Assembly: GCF_002284565.1 (NCBI RefSeq)
Contig: NZ_NPKI01000033.1
Span: 124,001-188,000 of the forward strand
Direction: 5' to 3'
DNA length: 64,000 bases
Source of the DNA: Mesorhizobium mediterraneum
GTDB taxonomy: Bacteria > Pseudomonadota > Alphaproteobacteria > Rhizobiales > Rhizobiaceae
The notes under the pieces were generated by a model. It was not told the origin of the DNA, did no database searches, and saw only the letters and a list, made by a program, of their open reading frames with translations. Below are positions 35,492-44,179 of the stretch, one piece after another (position 1 is the first letter of the stretch; every line of letters begins with the position of its first letter). The position numbers were made by a program, and so were the translations under genes.

Positions 35492-37711
35492 ATGAGCTAC
35501 ACCAATTTCACCCTCGACATCGACGCAGACGGCATCGTGCTGATCACCTGGGATATGCCCGACCGCTCAATGAACGTCTTCACCGAAGAGGCGATGCTGG
35601 AACTGAACGCCATCGTCGACAAGGTGGCGAGCGATGCGGCGATAAAGGGGGCGGTCATCACCTCCGGCAAAGACACGTTTTCCGGCGGCGCCGATATCAC
35701 CATGCTGCAGAAGATGCTGACGACCTTCGCCGCCGAAAAGGGCAAGGACGTCGAAAAGGCGACCAAGGCGCTGTTCGACAATGCCGGCTACATGACCGGC
35801 CTGTTCCGCAAGCTGGAGACTTCGGGCAAGCCGTGGGTTTCGGCGATCAACGGCACCTGCATGGGCGGCGCATTCGAATTGTCTCTCGCTTGCCATGGCC
35901 GTGTCGCGGCCGATTCCGACAAGGTGAGGATGGCGCTCCCCGAAGTGAAGATCGGCATCTTCCCGGGTGCCGGCGGCACCCAGCGCGTGCCGCGGCTGAC
36001 CGACCAGCAGCAGGCGCTGCAGATGCTCACTTCCGGCCAGACGCTGTCGCCGCAGAAGGCCAAGTCGATGGGGCTGATCCACGAGATCGCCGAGCCGCAA
36101 AAGCTGGTTGAGACCGCCAAGGCCATGATCAAAAATGGCTTGAAGCCGGTGGCGCCGTGGGACGAGAAGGGCTTCAAGCTGCCCGGCGGCCCGATCTATT
36201 CGGTGGCCGGCGCCAATCTGTGGCCGCCGGCAATCGCCATCTTGCGTCGCGAGACCTATGGCAATTATCCTGCCGCCGCGGCCATTCTGAAATGTGTCTA
36301 TGAAGGCCTGCTGGTGCCGTTCGACACCGCCTTGCGCATCGAGCAGCGCTATTTCACCGAGATCATGCAGACTAAGGAAGCTGCGGCGATGATCCGCTCG
36401 CTGTTCGTCTCGCTGCAGGAGCTGAACAAGGGTGCCCGCCGCCCGGCCGGTGTGCCGGAAACCAAATTCAAGAAGATCGGCGTGCTCGGCGCTGGTTTCA
36501 TGGGCGCCGGCATCGCCTATGTCACCGCCAAGGCCGGCATTCCGGTGGTGCTGCTCGACCGCGACATGGAAGCGGCCGCCAAGGGCAAGGCGCATTCAGA
36601 CAGCCTGATCTCGGATCAGGTCAGGAAGGGCCGCGCCAAGCCAGAGGACAAGGACAAACTGCTGTCGCTGATCACGCCGACGGCGGATTATGCCGACCTC
36701 GCCGGCTGCGATCTGATCGTGGAAGCGGTGTTCGAGGATTCGGGCGTCAAGAAGGACGCCACCGAAAAGGCGGAGGCCGTGCTGAAGCCGTCGGCGGTCT
36801 TCGCGTCGAATACGTCCACCATCCCGATCACCTCGCTGGCGAAGAATTCGGCGCGGCCGAAGAATTTCATCGGCATCCATTTCTTCTCGCCGGTCGACAA
36901 GATGATGCTGGTCGAGATCATTTTGGGCAAGAAGACAGGCGACAAGGCGCTGGCCACCGCGATCGACTTCGTCCGCGCCATCAAGAAGACGCCGATCGTC
37001 GTCAACGACACGCGCGGCTTCTTCGTCAACCGCTGTGTGCTGCGCTACATGTCGGAAGCCTACAAGATGCTGATCGAGGGCGTTCCGGCGCCGATGATCG
37101 AGAATGCGGCAAAGGCGGCCGGCATGCCGGTCGGCCCCTTGGCGCTCACGGACGAAACGGCGATCGATCTCGCGCAGAAGATCATGAAGCAGACCATGCG
37201 CGATCTCGGCGAAAAGGCGGTCGATCCGAAGCAGATGGCGCTGATCAACACGCTGGTCGATACGCATGGCCGCTTCGGCCGCAAGAACGGCAAGGGTTTT
37301 TACGACTATCCGCAAAAGCCTGCCAAGAAAAAGCTGTGGCCGGGCCTGAAGGATCTCTATCCGCAGCTGGCGCCCGAAAAGGTCGACTATGAGGAACTGA
37401 AGCAACGGCTCCTGGTCACCATCGCGCTGGAGGCGGCGCGAGTGATGGAGGAGGGCATCGTCACCGATCCGCGCGAAGCCGATGTCGGCTCGATCCTCGC
37501 CTTCGGCTTCGCGCCCTTTACCGGCGGCGTGCTGTCCTACATCGACGGCGTCGGCGCCAAGAAGTTCGTCAAGATCGCCAAGGGCCTGCAGAAGAAGTAC
37601 GGCGCCGAGTTCAAGGCGCCCAAGCTCCTGCTCGACATGGCGGAGAAGGGCGAGACCTTCTACCAGCGCTTCGATCCCTACGCGAAAGGCGAGGTGAAGA
37701 AGGCAGCCTGA
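35492..37711 (+). CDS. Fatty-acid oxidation multifunctional protein (enoyl-CoA hydratase / 3-hydroxyacyl-CoA dehydrogenase, FadB/FadJ-like)
   Basis: A 739-residue fusion. The enoyl-CoA hydratase domain (1-200) shows NGTCMGGAFELSLACHGRV and LPEVKIGIFPGAGGTQR, including the catalytic Glu region. A linker helix region follows, then the NAD-binding domain (from about 328; GAGFMGAGIAY) and C-terminal dehydrogenase domains (about 510-735; NDTRGFFVNRC and a GRFGRKNGKGFYDY motif). Length and order match alpha-subunits of the beta-oxidation complex. Last gene of the MerR-linked operon. Confidence 0.93.
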   Translation: MSYTNFTLDIDADGIVLITWDMPDRSMNVFTEEAMLELNAIVDKVASDAAIKGAVITSGKDTFSGGADITMLQKMLTTFAAEKGKDVEKATKALFDNAGYMTGLFRKLETSGKPWVSAINGTCMGGAFELSLACHGRVAADSDKVRMALPEVKIGIFPGAGGTQRVPRLTDQQQALQMLTSGQTLSPQKAKSMGLIHEIAEPQKLVETAKAMIKNGLKPVAPWDEKGFKLPGGPIYSVAGANLWPPAIAILRRETYGNYPAAAAILKCVYEGLLVPFDTALRIEQRYFTEIMQTKEAAAMIRSLFVSLQELNKGARRPAGVPETKFKKIGVLGAGFMGAGIAYVTAKAGIPVVLLDRDMEAAAKGKAHSDSLISDQVRKGRAKPEDKDKLLSLITPTADYADLAGCDLIVEAVFEDSGVKKDATEKAEAVLKPSAVFASNTSTIPITSLAKNSARPKNFIGIHFFSPVDKMMLVEIILGKKTGDKALATAIDFVRAIKKTPIVVNDTRGFFVNRCVLRYMSEAYKMLIEGVPAPMIENAAKAAGMPVGPLALTDETAIDLAQKIMKQTMRDLGEKAVDPKQMALINTLVDTHGRFGRKNGKGFYDYPQKPAKKKLWPGLKDLYPQLAPEKVDYEELKQRLLVTIALEAARVMEEGIVTDPREADVGSILAFGFAPFTGGVLSYIDGVGAKKFVKIAKGLQKKYGAEFKAPKLLLDMAEKGETFYQRFDPYAKGEVKKAA

Positions 37712-37793
37712 TGCCGCCTTCGGTGGTGGACAAAATCACGGCCACCGGTTAGAACGAGGAAGGTATTTTTTCCTGTTCTGAAGGAGAGCAAAA

Positions 37794-38444
37794 GTGCTCT
37801 CGCATGATCGCGTATGGGCCGCCATCGACGCTCTCGCCGAGCGCTATTCGCTTTCGGCCTCGGGGCTGGCGAAGCGTGCGGGCCTCGATTCGACCGCCTT
37901 CAACAAGTCGAAGCGGCTGTCCTCGGACGGGCGGCCGCGCTGGCCGTCGACCGAATCGCTGGCCAAGATCATCGAGGCGACGGGCGCCTCGCTCGACGAA
38001 TTTACGGGACTGGTCGAAGGCCGGGGCAAGCCCGGCCCCGGATCCCTGCCCGCGCAGAGGTCTTCCGTGCCGCTGCTTGGCTTCGCTCAGGCCGGCGCCG
38101 GCGGCTTCTTCGACGATGCCGGCTTTCCGGCGGGGCAGGGCTGGGACCTGATCGAGCTTCCGGCACAGGCGACCGAAACCTCCTATGCGCTGCAGGTCCA
38201 GGGCGATTCCATGCTGCCGCTCTACCGCAACGGCGACGTGCTGATCGTCGAGCCGGGCGCTGCCACCCGCAAGGGCGATCGGGTTGTCGTCAAGACCAAT
38301 GCCGGCGAGGTGATGGCCAAGGTGCTGGACCGTCAGACGGCGAAGTCGATCATGCTGGTCTCGCTCAATCCCGATCACCCGGACCGCGACATTCCTATGC
38401 GCGATGTCGAATGGGTGGCGCGGATTGTCTGGGCAAGCCAGTAA
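37794..38444 (+). CDS. Helix-turn-helix regulator with S24 (LexA-like) peptidase domain
   Basis: A 216-residue protein. The N-terminal HTH (about 1-70; ASGLAKRAGLDSTAFNKS) resembles phage CI-type domains. The C-terminal S24 domain has the nucleophile Ser in QGDSMLPLYRNGDVLIV and the Lys of GEVMAKVL, with a possible Ala-Gly cleavage site at QAGAGG. It resembles a chromosomal LexA-like repressor conserved in rhizobia rather than a prophage repressor, since no phage genes are near. The start is GTG with AAGGAG upstream. Confidence 0.83.
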   Translation: MLSHDRVWAAIDALAERYSLSASGLAKRAGLDSTAFNKSKRLSSDGRPRWPSTESLAKIIEATGASLDEFTGLVEGRGKPGPGSLPAQRSSVPLLGFAQAGAGGFFDDAGFPAGQGWDLIELPAQATETSYALQVQGDSMLPLYRNGDVLIVEPGAATRKGDRVVVKTNAGEVMAKVLDRQTAKSIMLVSLNPDHPDRDIPMRDVEWVARIVWASQ

Positions 38445-38454
38445 GGGGCCGCCG

Positions 38455-39315
38455 GTGCGTCCGCTTCATGCAGCCGCTGCGGTGTTGACGATTTTGGTGA
38501 CAGGGGCCGCGATCGTCGCCGGCGGCCGCGCCGTGCAGCATGACGAAAGCGTCCGTGTCGCAGCTCGGGCGCAGGCCGGCATGGCGGCGCAATCCGAGGC
38601 GCCTGCTACATCAGCGATTCCCCGACCCAAGATGGTAAGGCCGGAGGTCCATTCCAGGGCCATCGATCCCGAGGTCATCGCGCCGCCGCAACTTCAGTCC
38701 GAAGAGCTTGAACGGGTCGAGCCACGCGCGCCGTTGAGCGAGCTGGCGCTGGCCGGACCGCCCAAGCCGCCCAAAACGAAAATGCCCGACGACTGGAACG
38801 GGACAAAGCTGTTCCAGCCGGTTGCATCGGCCGCAGGAGTGATCGAGGCCAAGGGCTACTCGGTCGCGATTTCCGGTATCGACATCGTCAGGCAGGACGA
38901 AACTTGCACCGACGGCGGCAAGCCCTGGACGTGCGGCACCCGGGCGCGAACGGCGTTCCGTGCTTTCCTGCGCGGCCGGGCGGTGGTCTGCACGGTGCCG
39001 CCCGAGGGCGGCCGCGACCTGGTCGCCGCCGAATGCCGCGTCGGCAACCAGGATGTCGGCCAGTGGTTGATCGAAAACGGCTGGGCACGCGCCACCAAGA
39101 ACGGCCCTTACGCCGAGGCCGGCGACAAGGCGCGTACGGCGAGAAAGGGCATTTTCGGGCCGGCGCCCAGTCTCTCCGGCCTGCCTCCGGCACCAGCCCC
39201 TGTCGCTGCCGCATCGCAACCGACGCAGCCGATTCTCGATCCGTCGGCGACGGCTACGCCGCCAACCGAGACGACGGCTACGCCACCAGCTGACCAGCCA
39301 ACGCCTTCTGAATGA
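38455..39315 (+). CDS. Exported thermonuclease-family (SNase-like) protein
   Basis: A 286-residue protein with an N-terminal signal or anchor (residues 2-22), a Pro-rich spacer, an SNase-like domain (about 115-240; DGGKPWTCGTRARTAFRAFL, CRVGNQDVGQWLIENGWAR), and a Pro/Thr-rich tail. The substrate-binding basic residues of nuclease are only partly obvious, so enzymatic activity is uncertain. A GTG start with AAGGGG upstream is used; it begins ten bases after the S24 gene. Its last 38 bases overlap the lysK 3' end on the other strand. Confidence 0.78.
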   Translation: MRPLHAAAAVLTILVTGAAIVAGGRAVQHDESVRVAARAQAGMAAQSEAPATSAIPRPKMVRPEVHSRAIDPEVIAPPQLQSEELERVEPRAPLSELALAGPPKPPKTKMPDDWNGTKLFQPVASAAGVIEAKGYSVAISGIDIVRQDETCTDGGKPWTCGTRARTAFRAFLRGRAVVCTVPPEGGRDLVAAECRVGNQDVGQWLIENGWARATKNGPYAEAGDKARTARKGIFGPAPSLSGLPPAPAPVAAASQPTQPILDPSATATPPTETTATPPADQPTPSE

Positions 39316-40927
39316 GCGCGCGGGTCTCTGCGATGCCATAGAGCGCGGCGAACGAACCGAAGCGCGGGCCGCGCTCCTGTCCGATCAGCACCTGGTAGAT
39401 CATCTGGAAGAAGGCGACGGAGACGCCCGGCCCGCCTTCCGGACTCTGCTTCGAATGGTCCTGATAGCGCTCGACCTTGCGCGCGACGTTGAGGGCGGCA
39501 TTCTGGATCACCTCGCCATCGGCGTCTGGCGGCAACGCGGCGAGCGCTTCGGAGAGTTTCGTCAGCGCCTCGCGCTCGACCCCGTCGGCGGCCCGGTACA
39601 CCTTGGCCGGCTTCACGAAATCGTCGAAATAGCGGATCGCATATTCAGCCAGCCGGTCGAGCTCGGGATGGGTCGTTGGCGTCACACCCGATGTGTGGCG
39701 CGAAATGAATCCCCACAGCACGTCCCTGTTCTGGGCGTTCGAGGCGCTGACCAGATTCAGCAGCAACGCGAACGACACCGGCAGGTCGACGACAGGCGGG
39801 TTACCGTCATGCATATGCCAGACGGGATTTCCCAGCCGCTCCTTCCACTCCTGCCGGCGATAGGCGGACAGAAAGGCGTAATACTCGTCCACCGCCTTCG
39901 GAATGACGTCGAAATAGAGTTTCTTGGCCTGCCGCGGCCGCTGGTACATGTACAGCCCGAGGCTTTCGGTCGGTGCATAGGTCAGCCATTCGTCTATGGT
40001 CAGTCCGTTGCCCTTCGACTTTGAAATTTTCTGGCCGTTCTCGTCCAGGAACAGTTCATAGACGAAATGCTCCGGCGCCCGCCCACCTAGGATGTTGCAG
40101 ATACGGTCGTAGATCACCGCATTCGTCTGGTGGTCCTTGCCGAACATTTCGAAATCGACGCCGAGCGCCGCCCAACGCATGCCGAAATCGGGCTTCCATT
40201 GCAGCTTCACCTTGCCGCCAGTTATGGGAAGTGTTGTCTCGGTGCCGTCATCGTCGAAGGTGATGGTGCCGGCCTTGGCGTCGACATGCTTCATGGGAAC
40301 GTAAAGCACGCGGCCGCTCTTGGGGGAAATCGGCAAGAACGGACTGTAGGTCGCCTGGCGCTCTTCGCCGAGCGTCGGCAGCATCACGTCCATAATTTTG
40401 TCAAAACGTTCGGCAGCGCGCAGCAGAACTTCGTCGAAACGGCCAGCCTTGTAGTATTCCGTCGCGCTGGCGAACTCGTAGTCGAAGCCGAACGTGTCCA
40501 GGAAGCGGCAAAGCATTGCGTTGTTGTGGTCTGCGAAGCTCGCATAGTCGCCGCCGAAAGGATTGGGGACGGACGACAGCGGCTTGTGCAGGTGCGGCTC
40601 GAGTGCGGCGCGATCCGGGACGTTGTCCGGAATCTTGCGCATACCGTCCATGTCGTCGGAAAAGCACAAGATCTTGGTCTTGACCGTGTCTCCGGTAAGC
40701 ACACGGAAAGCGTGGCGCACCATCGAGGTGCGTGCGACCTCGCCGAAAGTACCGATGTGGGGCAGCCCCGACGGACCGTAGCCGGTCTCAAACAGGACGG
40801 TCTCGGGAAAGTCAGTGCCTTTGTAGCGCTCGACGATCTTCCTGGCTTCCTCGAACGGCCAGGCCTTGCTTTCACCCGCCGCCGCAAGCACCTCGGGATT
40901 GAGATCGATGATGTTTGATCCCGCCAT
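39278..40927 (-). CDS. lysK: Lysine--tRNA ligase, class I
   Basis: A 549-residue class I lysyl-tRNA synthetase, the archaeal-type enzyme that most alphaproteobacteria use instead of the class II LysS. The HIGH-like motif is PSGLPHIGTFGE and the KMSKS-like motif is KISKSKGNGL. The ATG at 40927 (MAGSN) has GGAAAA at suitable spacing; the next upstream ATG at 40957 lacks a ribosome-binding site. It converges on the nuclease-like gene, with a 38-base coding overlap of the two 3' ends. Confidence 0.95.
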   Translation of the reverse strand: MAGSNIIDLNPEVLAAAGESKAWPFEEARKIVERYKGTDFPETVLFETGYGPSGLPHIGTFGEVARTSMVRHAFRVLTGDTVKTKILCFSDDMDGMRKIPDNVPDRAALEPHLHKPLSSVPNPFGGDYASFADHNNAMLCRFLDTFGFDYEFASATEYYKAGRFDEVLLRAAERFDKIMDVMLPTLGEERQATYSPFLPISPKSGRVLYVPMKHVDAKAGTITFDDDGTETTLPITGGKVKLQWKPDFGMRWAALGVDFEMFGKDHQTNAVIYDRICNILGGRAPEHFVYELFLDENGQKISKSKGNGLTIDEWLTYAPTESLGLYMYQRPRQAKKLYFDVIPKAVDEYYAFLSAYRRQEWKERLGNPVWHMHDGNPPVVDLPVSFALLLNLVSASNAQNRDVLWGFISRHTSGVTPTTHPELDRLAEYAIRYFDDFVKPAKVYRAADGVEREALTKLSEALAALPPDADGEVIQNAALNVARKVERYQDHSKQSPEGGPGVSVAFFQMIYQVLIGQERGPRFGSFAALYGIAETRALIQKALAGQLVA

Positions 40928-41097
40928 GTCACTGTTTTCCAAATCATTCGCCGGCATCGCCGCAGAAGGGGGCCGGAAGAGGTTTTTTCAACCGGTCTCT
41001 AGGCGTGCCTGCCGTGGGCGTCAACGATCGCGGCTCTTTTTCCTTGCGGCGTTGGTGCCTCGTTCCTAACTTCGGAGCCCGTTCGAGGAGTTTTCAA

Positions 41098-41508
41098 ATG
41101 TCGTTGCCGCCGCATGAAGCCCTGATCTATCTGATGGTTATCACCTCCGCGTCCGATCGCGACATGACCGATGTCGAATTGGCGCGGATTGGCGACGTCG
41201 TCCGCTCGTGGCCGGTGTTCGAGGATTTCGACCACGACCGAGTCGTTGGCGTCGCCCAGGATTGCCAGCAGATGCTGCATGAAAAGGACGGGCTGGAAGG
41301 CGTCCTCGCGCGCGTCGCCGAGTCGCTGCCTGAGCGGCTCCACGATACCGCCTATGCCGCCGCTTTCGAGGTCGCGGCCGTCGATCTCGAAATGCGGATG
41401 GAAGAGGTGCGGGTGCTGCAGCTCATCCGCCGCCAGCTCGATCTCGATACGCTGACCGTCGCCGCGATCGCCCGTGCCGCCAAGGCCCGCCTTCGCACGC
41501 TGACCTGA
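41098..41508 (+). CDS. TerB-family protein
   Basis: A 136-residue all-alpha protein matching the tellurite-resistance TerB domain (YLMVITSASDRDMTDVEL near the start, and a conserved acidic DLEMRMEE segment that may bind metal). Such single-domain proteins are common outside tellurite operons and no Ter genes are nearby, so resistance is not implied. AGGAG lies nine bases before the ATG. Confidence 0.75.
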   Translation: MSLPPHEALIYLMVITSASDRDMTDVELARIGDVVRSWPVFEDFDHDRVVGVAQDCQQMLHEKDGLEGVLARVAESLPERLHDTAYAAAFEVAAVDLEMRMEEVRVLQLIRRQLDLDTLTVAAIARAAKARLRTLT

Positions 41509-41540
41509 TCCAGGCACTGAAGGGTCAAAAGATGCTGATC

Positions 41541-41608
41541 GGACCGGATCAGAAAAAGCCGGGCCGGATCAGAAAAAACTGACCGGGCCGGATCAGAAAA
41601 AACTGACC
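41541..41608. repeat. Tandem 24-base repeats at the end of the binding-protein gene
   Basis: Two identical 24-base units (41561-41584 and 41585-41608; GGGCCGGATCAG then AAAAAACTGACC) and a degenerate 20-base copy at 41541-41560. On the minus strand each full unit reads Ser-Phe-Phe-stop in the same frame, so the gene's own stop codon is repeated beyond it. Confidence 0.85.
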
Positions 41609-42441
41609 GGGAAATAGCGCAGATAGAATTCGGCGAAGATGCCCTTCACCGAAATCTCCTGCAGCGCGTAGTCGAACGCTGCGGCGAGCGCCGGATCGTT
41701 GGCCCTGGTGGCGATGGCCATGCCCGAGCCCAGATATTCGGGTGCCAGATAGGGGCCGCCAGCAAAGCGGCAGCAGGCTGCTGCATCCGAACCGCCCAAC
41801 CAGAAGGCGAAGCGCATGCCGTCGCCGAAGGCGGCGTCGACCTTGCCGGCCTTGAGGCCATCATAGAGTTCTTCCGGCCGGTCGAAGGGAACGACCTGAA
41901 CGGTGCCGAAATAATCGCGCAACATCCGCTCATGCGCGGAACTGGCGACCACGCCGACGCGCTTGTCGCGCAGTCTGTCGAAGATCGGTTCCGTCAGCGC
42001 CTTTGTCTTCTGCATGATGAAGCGCGCCGGAAACTGCAGGTAGGAACGTGAGAAGGCATATTTCGACCGCGACTCCGGCGTGGCGGCGATGCCGGCAATG
42101 ATCGCTTCGCCTTCGCCCTTCTGCAGCGCCCCTTCGAGCTCGGCCCAGGGCAGCGCCTGGATTTGGCATTTTTCCGCGATGCCGAGTTCGGCGCAGATGG
42201 CGCGCGCCAGATCGACGTGGAAGCCGGACAACCGGCCTGCCCCGTCGAGGAAATTGAAGGGCGGGAAATCGGTGGTGGTCAGGAATCTCAGACGCGGCAG
42301 TGCGGAAAGGTCCGGCTTTGGCAGCCGCTCCTTGGCATCCCACAGCACCGGCACTTGCGGCTCCGCGGCACGCGCACTCGTGAGCAACTGTGCCCCCGTC
42401 ATTACCAGCATCAGGACGATGGATATCCACCGAATTGCCAC
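41593..42441 (-). CDS. Periplasmic amino-acid-type substrate-binding protein (SBP_bac_3)
   Basis: A 282-residue solute-binding protein with signal peptide (hydrophobic residues about 4-22, ending ARAAEP). The family-3 fold shows in RFLTTTDFPPFNFLDGAGRLSGFHVDL (in part: FPPFNFLDGAG) and GIAATPESRSKYAFSRSY. A GTG at 42441 is preferred, with CGGAG eight bases upstream and the signal peptide starting there; an upstream ATG at 42519 has no ribosome-binding site. No permease or ATPase gene is adjacent, so it is an orphan receptor, possibly used by a distant transporter or in signalling. Confidence 0.75.
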   Translation of the reverse strand: MAIRWISIVLMLVMTGAQLLTSARAAEPQVPVLWDAKERLPKPDLSALPRLRFLTTTDFPPFNFLDGAGRLSGFHVDLARAICAELGIAEKCQIQALPWAELEGALQKGEGEAIIAGIAATPESRSKYAFSRSYLQFPARFIMQKTKALTEPIFDRLRDKRVGVVASSAHERMLRDYFGTVQVVPFDRPEELYDGLKAGKVDAAFGDGMRFAFWLGGSDAAACCRFAGGPYLAPEYLGSGMAIATRANDPALAAAFDYALQEISVKGIFAEFYLRYFPVSFF

Positions 42442-42697
42442 GACCGGAGCTCCGCCCTGTTCTGTCCAGATTGGCTTTTCGTACGAAAATGGTGCAGGCA
42501 CAACGGTTTTTGATTTCATCACGCCGATTTAGGGATATGGTTTAGCGAGTTTGCAAACGTGTGCGGCGTCGGCTGGAGGGGAGCAAGGCACTGCAAGCAG
42601 AGGAGAGCAGGTTTGTAATCCGGGGTCGATGGCAAAGTGCAGATCAGGCACTGGACGTTGATCTCAACGCGGAAGGCAACATGGGGTAGATGTTGCG

Positions 42698-43429
42698 ATG
42701 GGCCACTTCGATCGCACACTGGAATTCATAGATCAGTTGCAGCACGCCGACACAGCGGCGGCGGTCTGCCAAAAACTGCTTGGCATAACCTCGGAGTTCG
42801 GCCTGACGGCGCTTATGGCCGGGACGGTTCCGCAGCCAGGCACCCCGCGAGGCCAGCAAAAGGACCATGTGCTGCTCTGTGACTGGCCGGGAGAATGGCT
42901 GGAGCGCTATGTGGCGCGCAACTATGTCGACCATGACCCCGTCGTCAGTCACATGAAGCAGCTGCAGGCGCCGTTCCAGTGGCGGGAAGCGTCTCAGGGC
43001 ATTCGCATCGACAAGAGCAGTGGCGAGGTGATGGGCGACGCCAGCGAATTCAAACTGCGCGACGGCATGGCCTTCCCGCTGGTCACGCTCGACGGTCAGA
43101 TCGTTATGGTGTCGCTCGGCGGCGAGGCCGTGGAACTGTCGGGAGCCGAGTTCGGGCAGGTATCGCTGGCAGCGACCTATGCGATCGGCCGCGCCATGCA
43201 ACTCCACACGATGGCGGCCAAGACCATCGACCACGTCGAACTGACGCCGCGTGAGCGCGAATGCATGCAATGGGCCGCCGTCGGCAAGTCCGAATGGGAG
43301 ATTTCACAGATTCTCGGCATTTCGGAACACACGTCAGAGAAACACCTTCTTAACGCCAAAAGCAAACTCGGTGCCGTCAACCGGGTGCAGGCGGTCGCGG
43401 AAGCGATAAGGCGCGGCTATATTAGCTAG
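42698..43429 (+). CDS. LuxR-family quorum-sensing regulator
   Basis: A 243-residue regulator. The N-terminal autoinducer-binding domain (about 20-160) keeps the key residues of TraR-type receptors: the Trp and Tyr in EWLERYVARNY, the Asp-Pro in VDHDPV, and the Trp of FQW. The C-terminal LuxR/GerE helix-turn-helix (about 178-240) has LTPRERECMQW and ISEHTSEKHLLNAKSKLG. It is followed, after 97 bases, by the AHL synthase. By order it corresponds to the mqsR gene described for Mesorhizobium (recalled, not checked). Confidence 0.92.
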   Translation: MGHFDRTLEFIDQLQHADTAAAVCQKLLGITSEFGLTALMAGTVPQPGTPRGQQKDHVLLCDWPGEWLERYVARNYVDHDPVVSHMKQLQAPFQWREASQGIRIDKSSGEVMGDASEFKLRDGMAFPLVTLDGQIVMVSLGGEAVELSGAEFGQVSLAATYAIGRAMQLHTMAAKTIDHVELTPRERECMQWAAVGKSEWEISQILGISEHTSEKHLLNAKSKLGAVNRVQAVAEAIRRGYIS

Positions 43430-43459
43430 CTCGGCCGTGCCGGCCTAGAAATTCTTGCC

Positions 43460-43473
43460 TACGTGATCGCGTA
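43460..43473. promoter_or_regulatory. Candidate lux-type box before the AHL synthase gene
   Basis: TACGTGATCGCGTA: arms TACG/CGTA around a GATC core, 13 of 14 bases symmetric except one pair. It lies 53 bases before the synthase ATG, in the LuxR-to-LuxI intergenic region, where a LuxR-dependent positive feedback site would be expected. Confidence 0.4.
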
Positions 43474-43526
43474 ATTTTCTCGGGACAGCCCGGCCGTATC
43501 TTCCTATTGAACCTAGGAGACGGCAG

Positions 43527-44165
43527 ATGCTTTTTTCCCTTACCACACAGGAACTTATGGAACGTCCCGACCTTTGGGAGGCCGTTCATCGCTTGCGCTA
43601 CAAGATTTTCGTCGAGGAAATGGGGTGGAGCGATCTGCAGCGCCCCGATGGGCTTGAGATCGATCAGTTCGACCACGACGAGGCGGTGCATCAGCTCGTC
43701 ATCCGCAACGGCGAGCTTGCCGGTTATCAGCGGATGTTGCCGACAACGCGGGCGCATCTTCTGACCGAGGTGCTGGCGGACCTCTATGAAGGGACGCCAC
43801 CGTCCGGGCCGAACGTTTGGGAGCTGACCCGCTATGCGGTGGCGCCGGGCTTTCGTGACGGCAAGCGCGGCGTATCGACGGTCGGCACCGAGCTCATTGC
43901 CGGCTTCGTCGAGTGGGGGCTGAAGCGGAACGTCAATCAGGTGATCATCGAGTTCGAGCCGATGTGGGTCCTGCGGGCGCTGCAATTGCACTTCCTGGCG
44001 AAGCCGCTTGGCTACCAGCGCACCTATGGCAACCAGCAGGTCGTCGCCACGCTGCTCACCTTCAACGAGCATACGCTTGAGGTGGTGCGTTCGCGTCGTA
44101 GCCATTTCGCGCCGGTGCTGGCCAGGGGATATCCCGACAGGCTCGGAATGAGGCAGGCCTCGTGA
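43527..44165 (+). CDS. Acyl-homoserine-lactone synthase (LuxI family)
   Basis: A 212-residue synthase that joins an acyl-ACP (or CoA) side chain to S-adenosylmethionine to release AHL. Invariant residues are visible: Arg, Phe and Trp in LRYKIFVEEMGW, the Asp pair in EIDQFDHDEAVH, and Glu/Arg in WELTRYAV. The ribosome-binding site AGGAG is at 43514-43518. It is followed by a crotonase gene whose translation begins at or just after the synthase stop. This organisation suggests the acyl chain is modified, for example by unsaturation, during signal synthesis. Confidence 0.95.
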   Translation: MLFSLTTQELMERPDLWEAVHRLRYKIFVEEMGWSDLQRPDGLEIDQFDHDEAVHQLVIRNGELAGYQRMLPTTRAHLLTEVLADLYEGTPPSGPNVWELTRYAVAPGFRDGKRGVSTVGTELIAGFVEWGLKRNVNQVIIEFEPMWVLRALQLHFLAKPLGYQRTYGNQQVVATLLTFNEHTLEVVRSRRSHFAPVLARGYPDRLGMRQAS

Positions 44166-44179
44166 GATTGGAGACAACC

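Noticed and set aside
37794..38444. S24-domain regulator taken as a prophage repressor
   Set aside because: No integrase, structural or lysis genes lie nearby, and neighbours are housekeeping genes.
41098..41508. TerB as sign of a tellurite-resistance or phage-defence Ter operon
   Set aside because: No TerC, TerD or other Ter genes are adjacent; single TerB-like proteins are widespread.
41541..41608. Tandem repeats here and at 12712 and 52389 considered as CRISPR
   Set aside because: Units are 15-24 bases, directly adjacent without spacers, and no cas genes are present.
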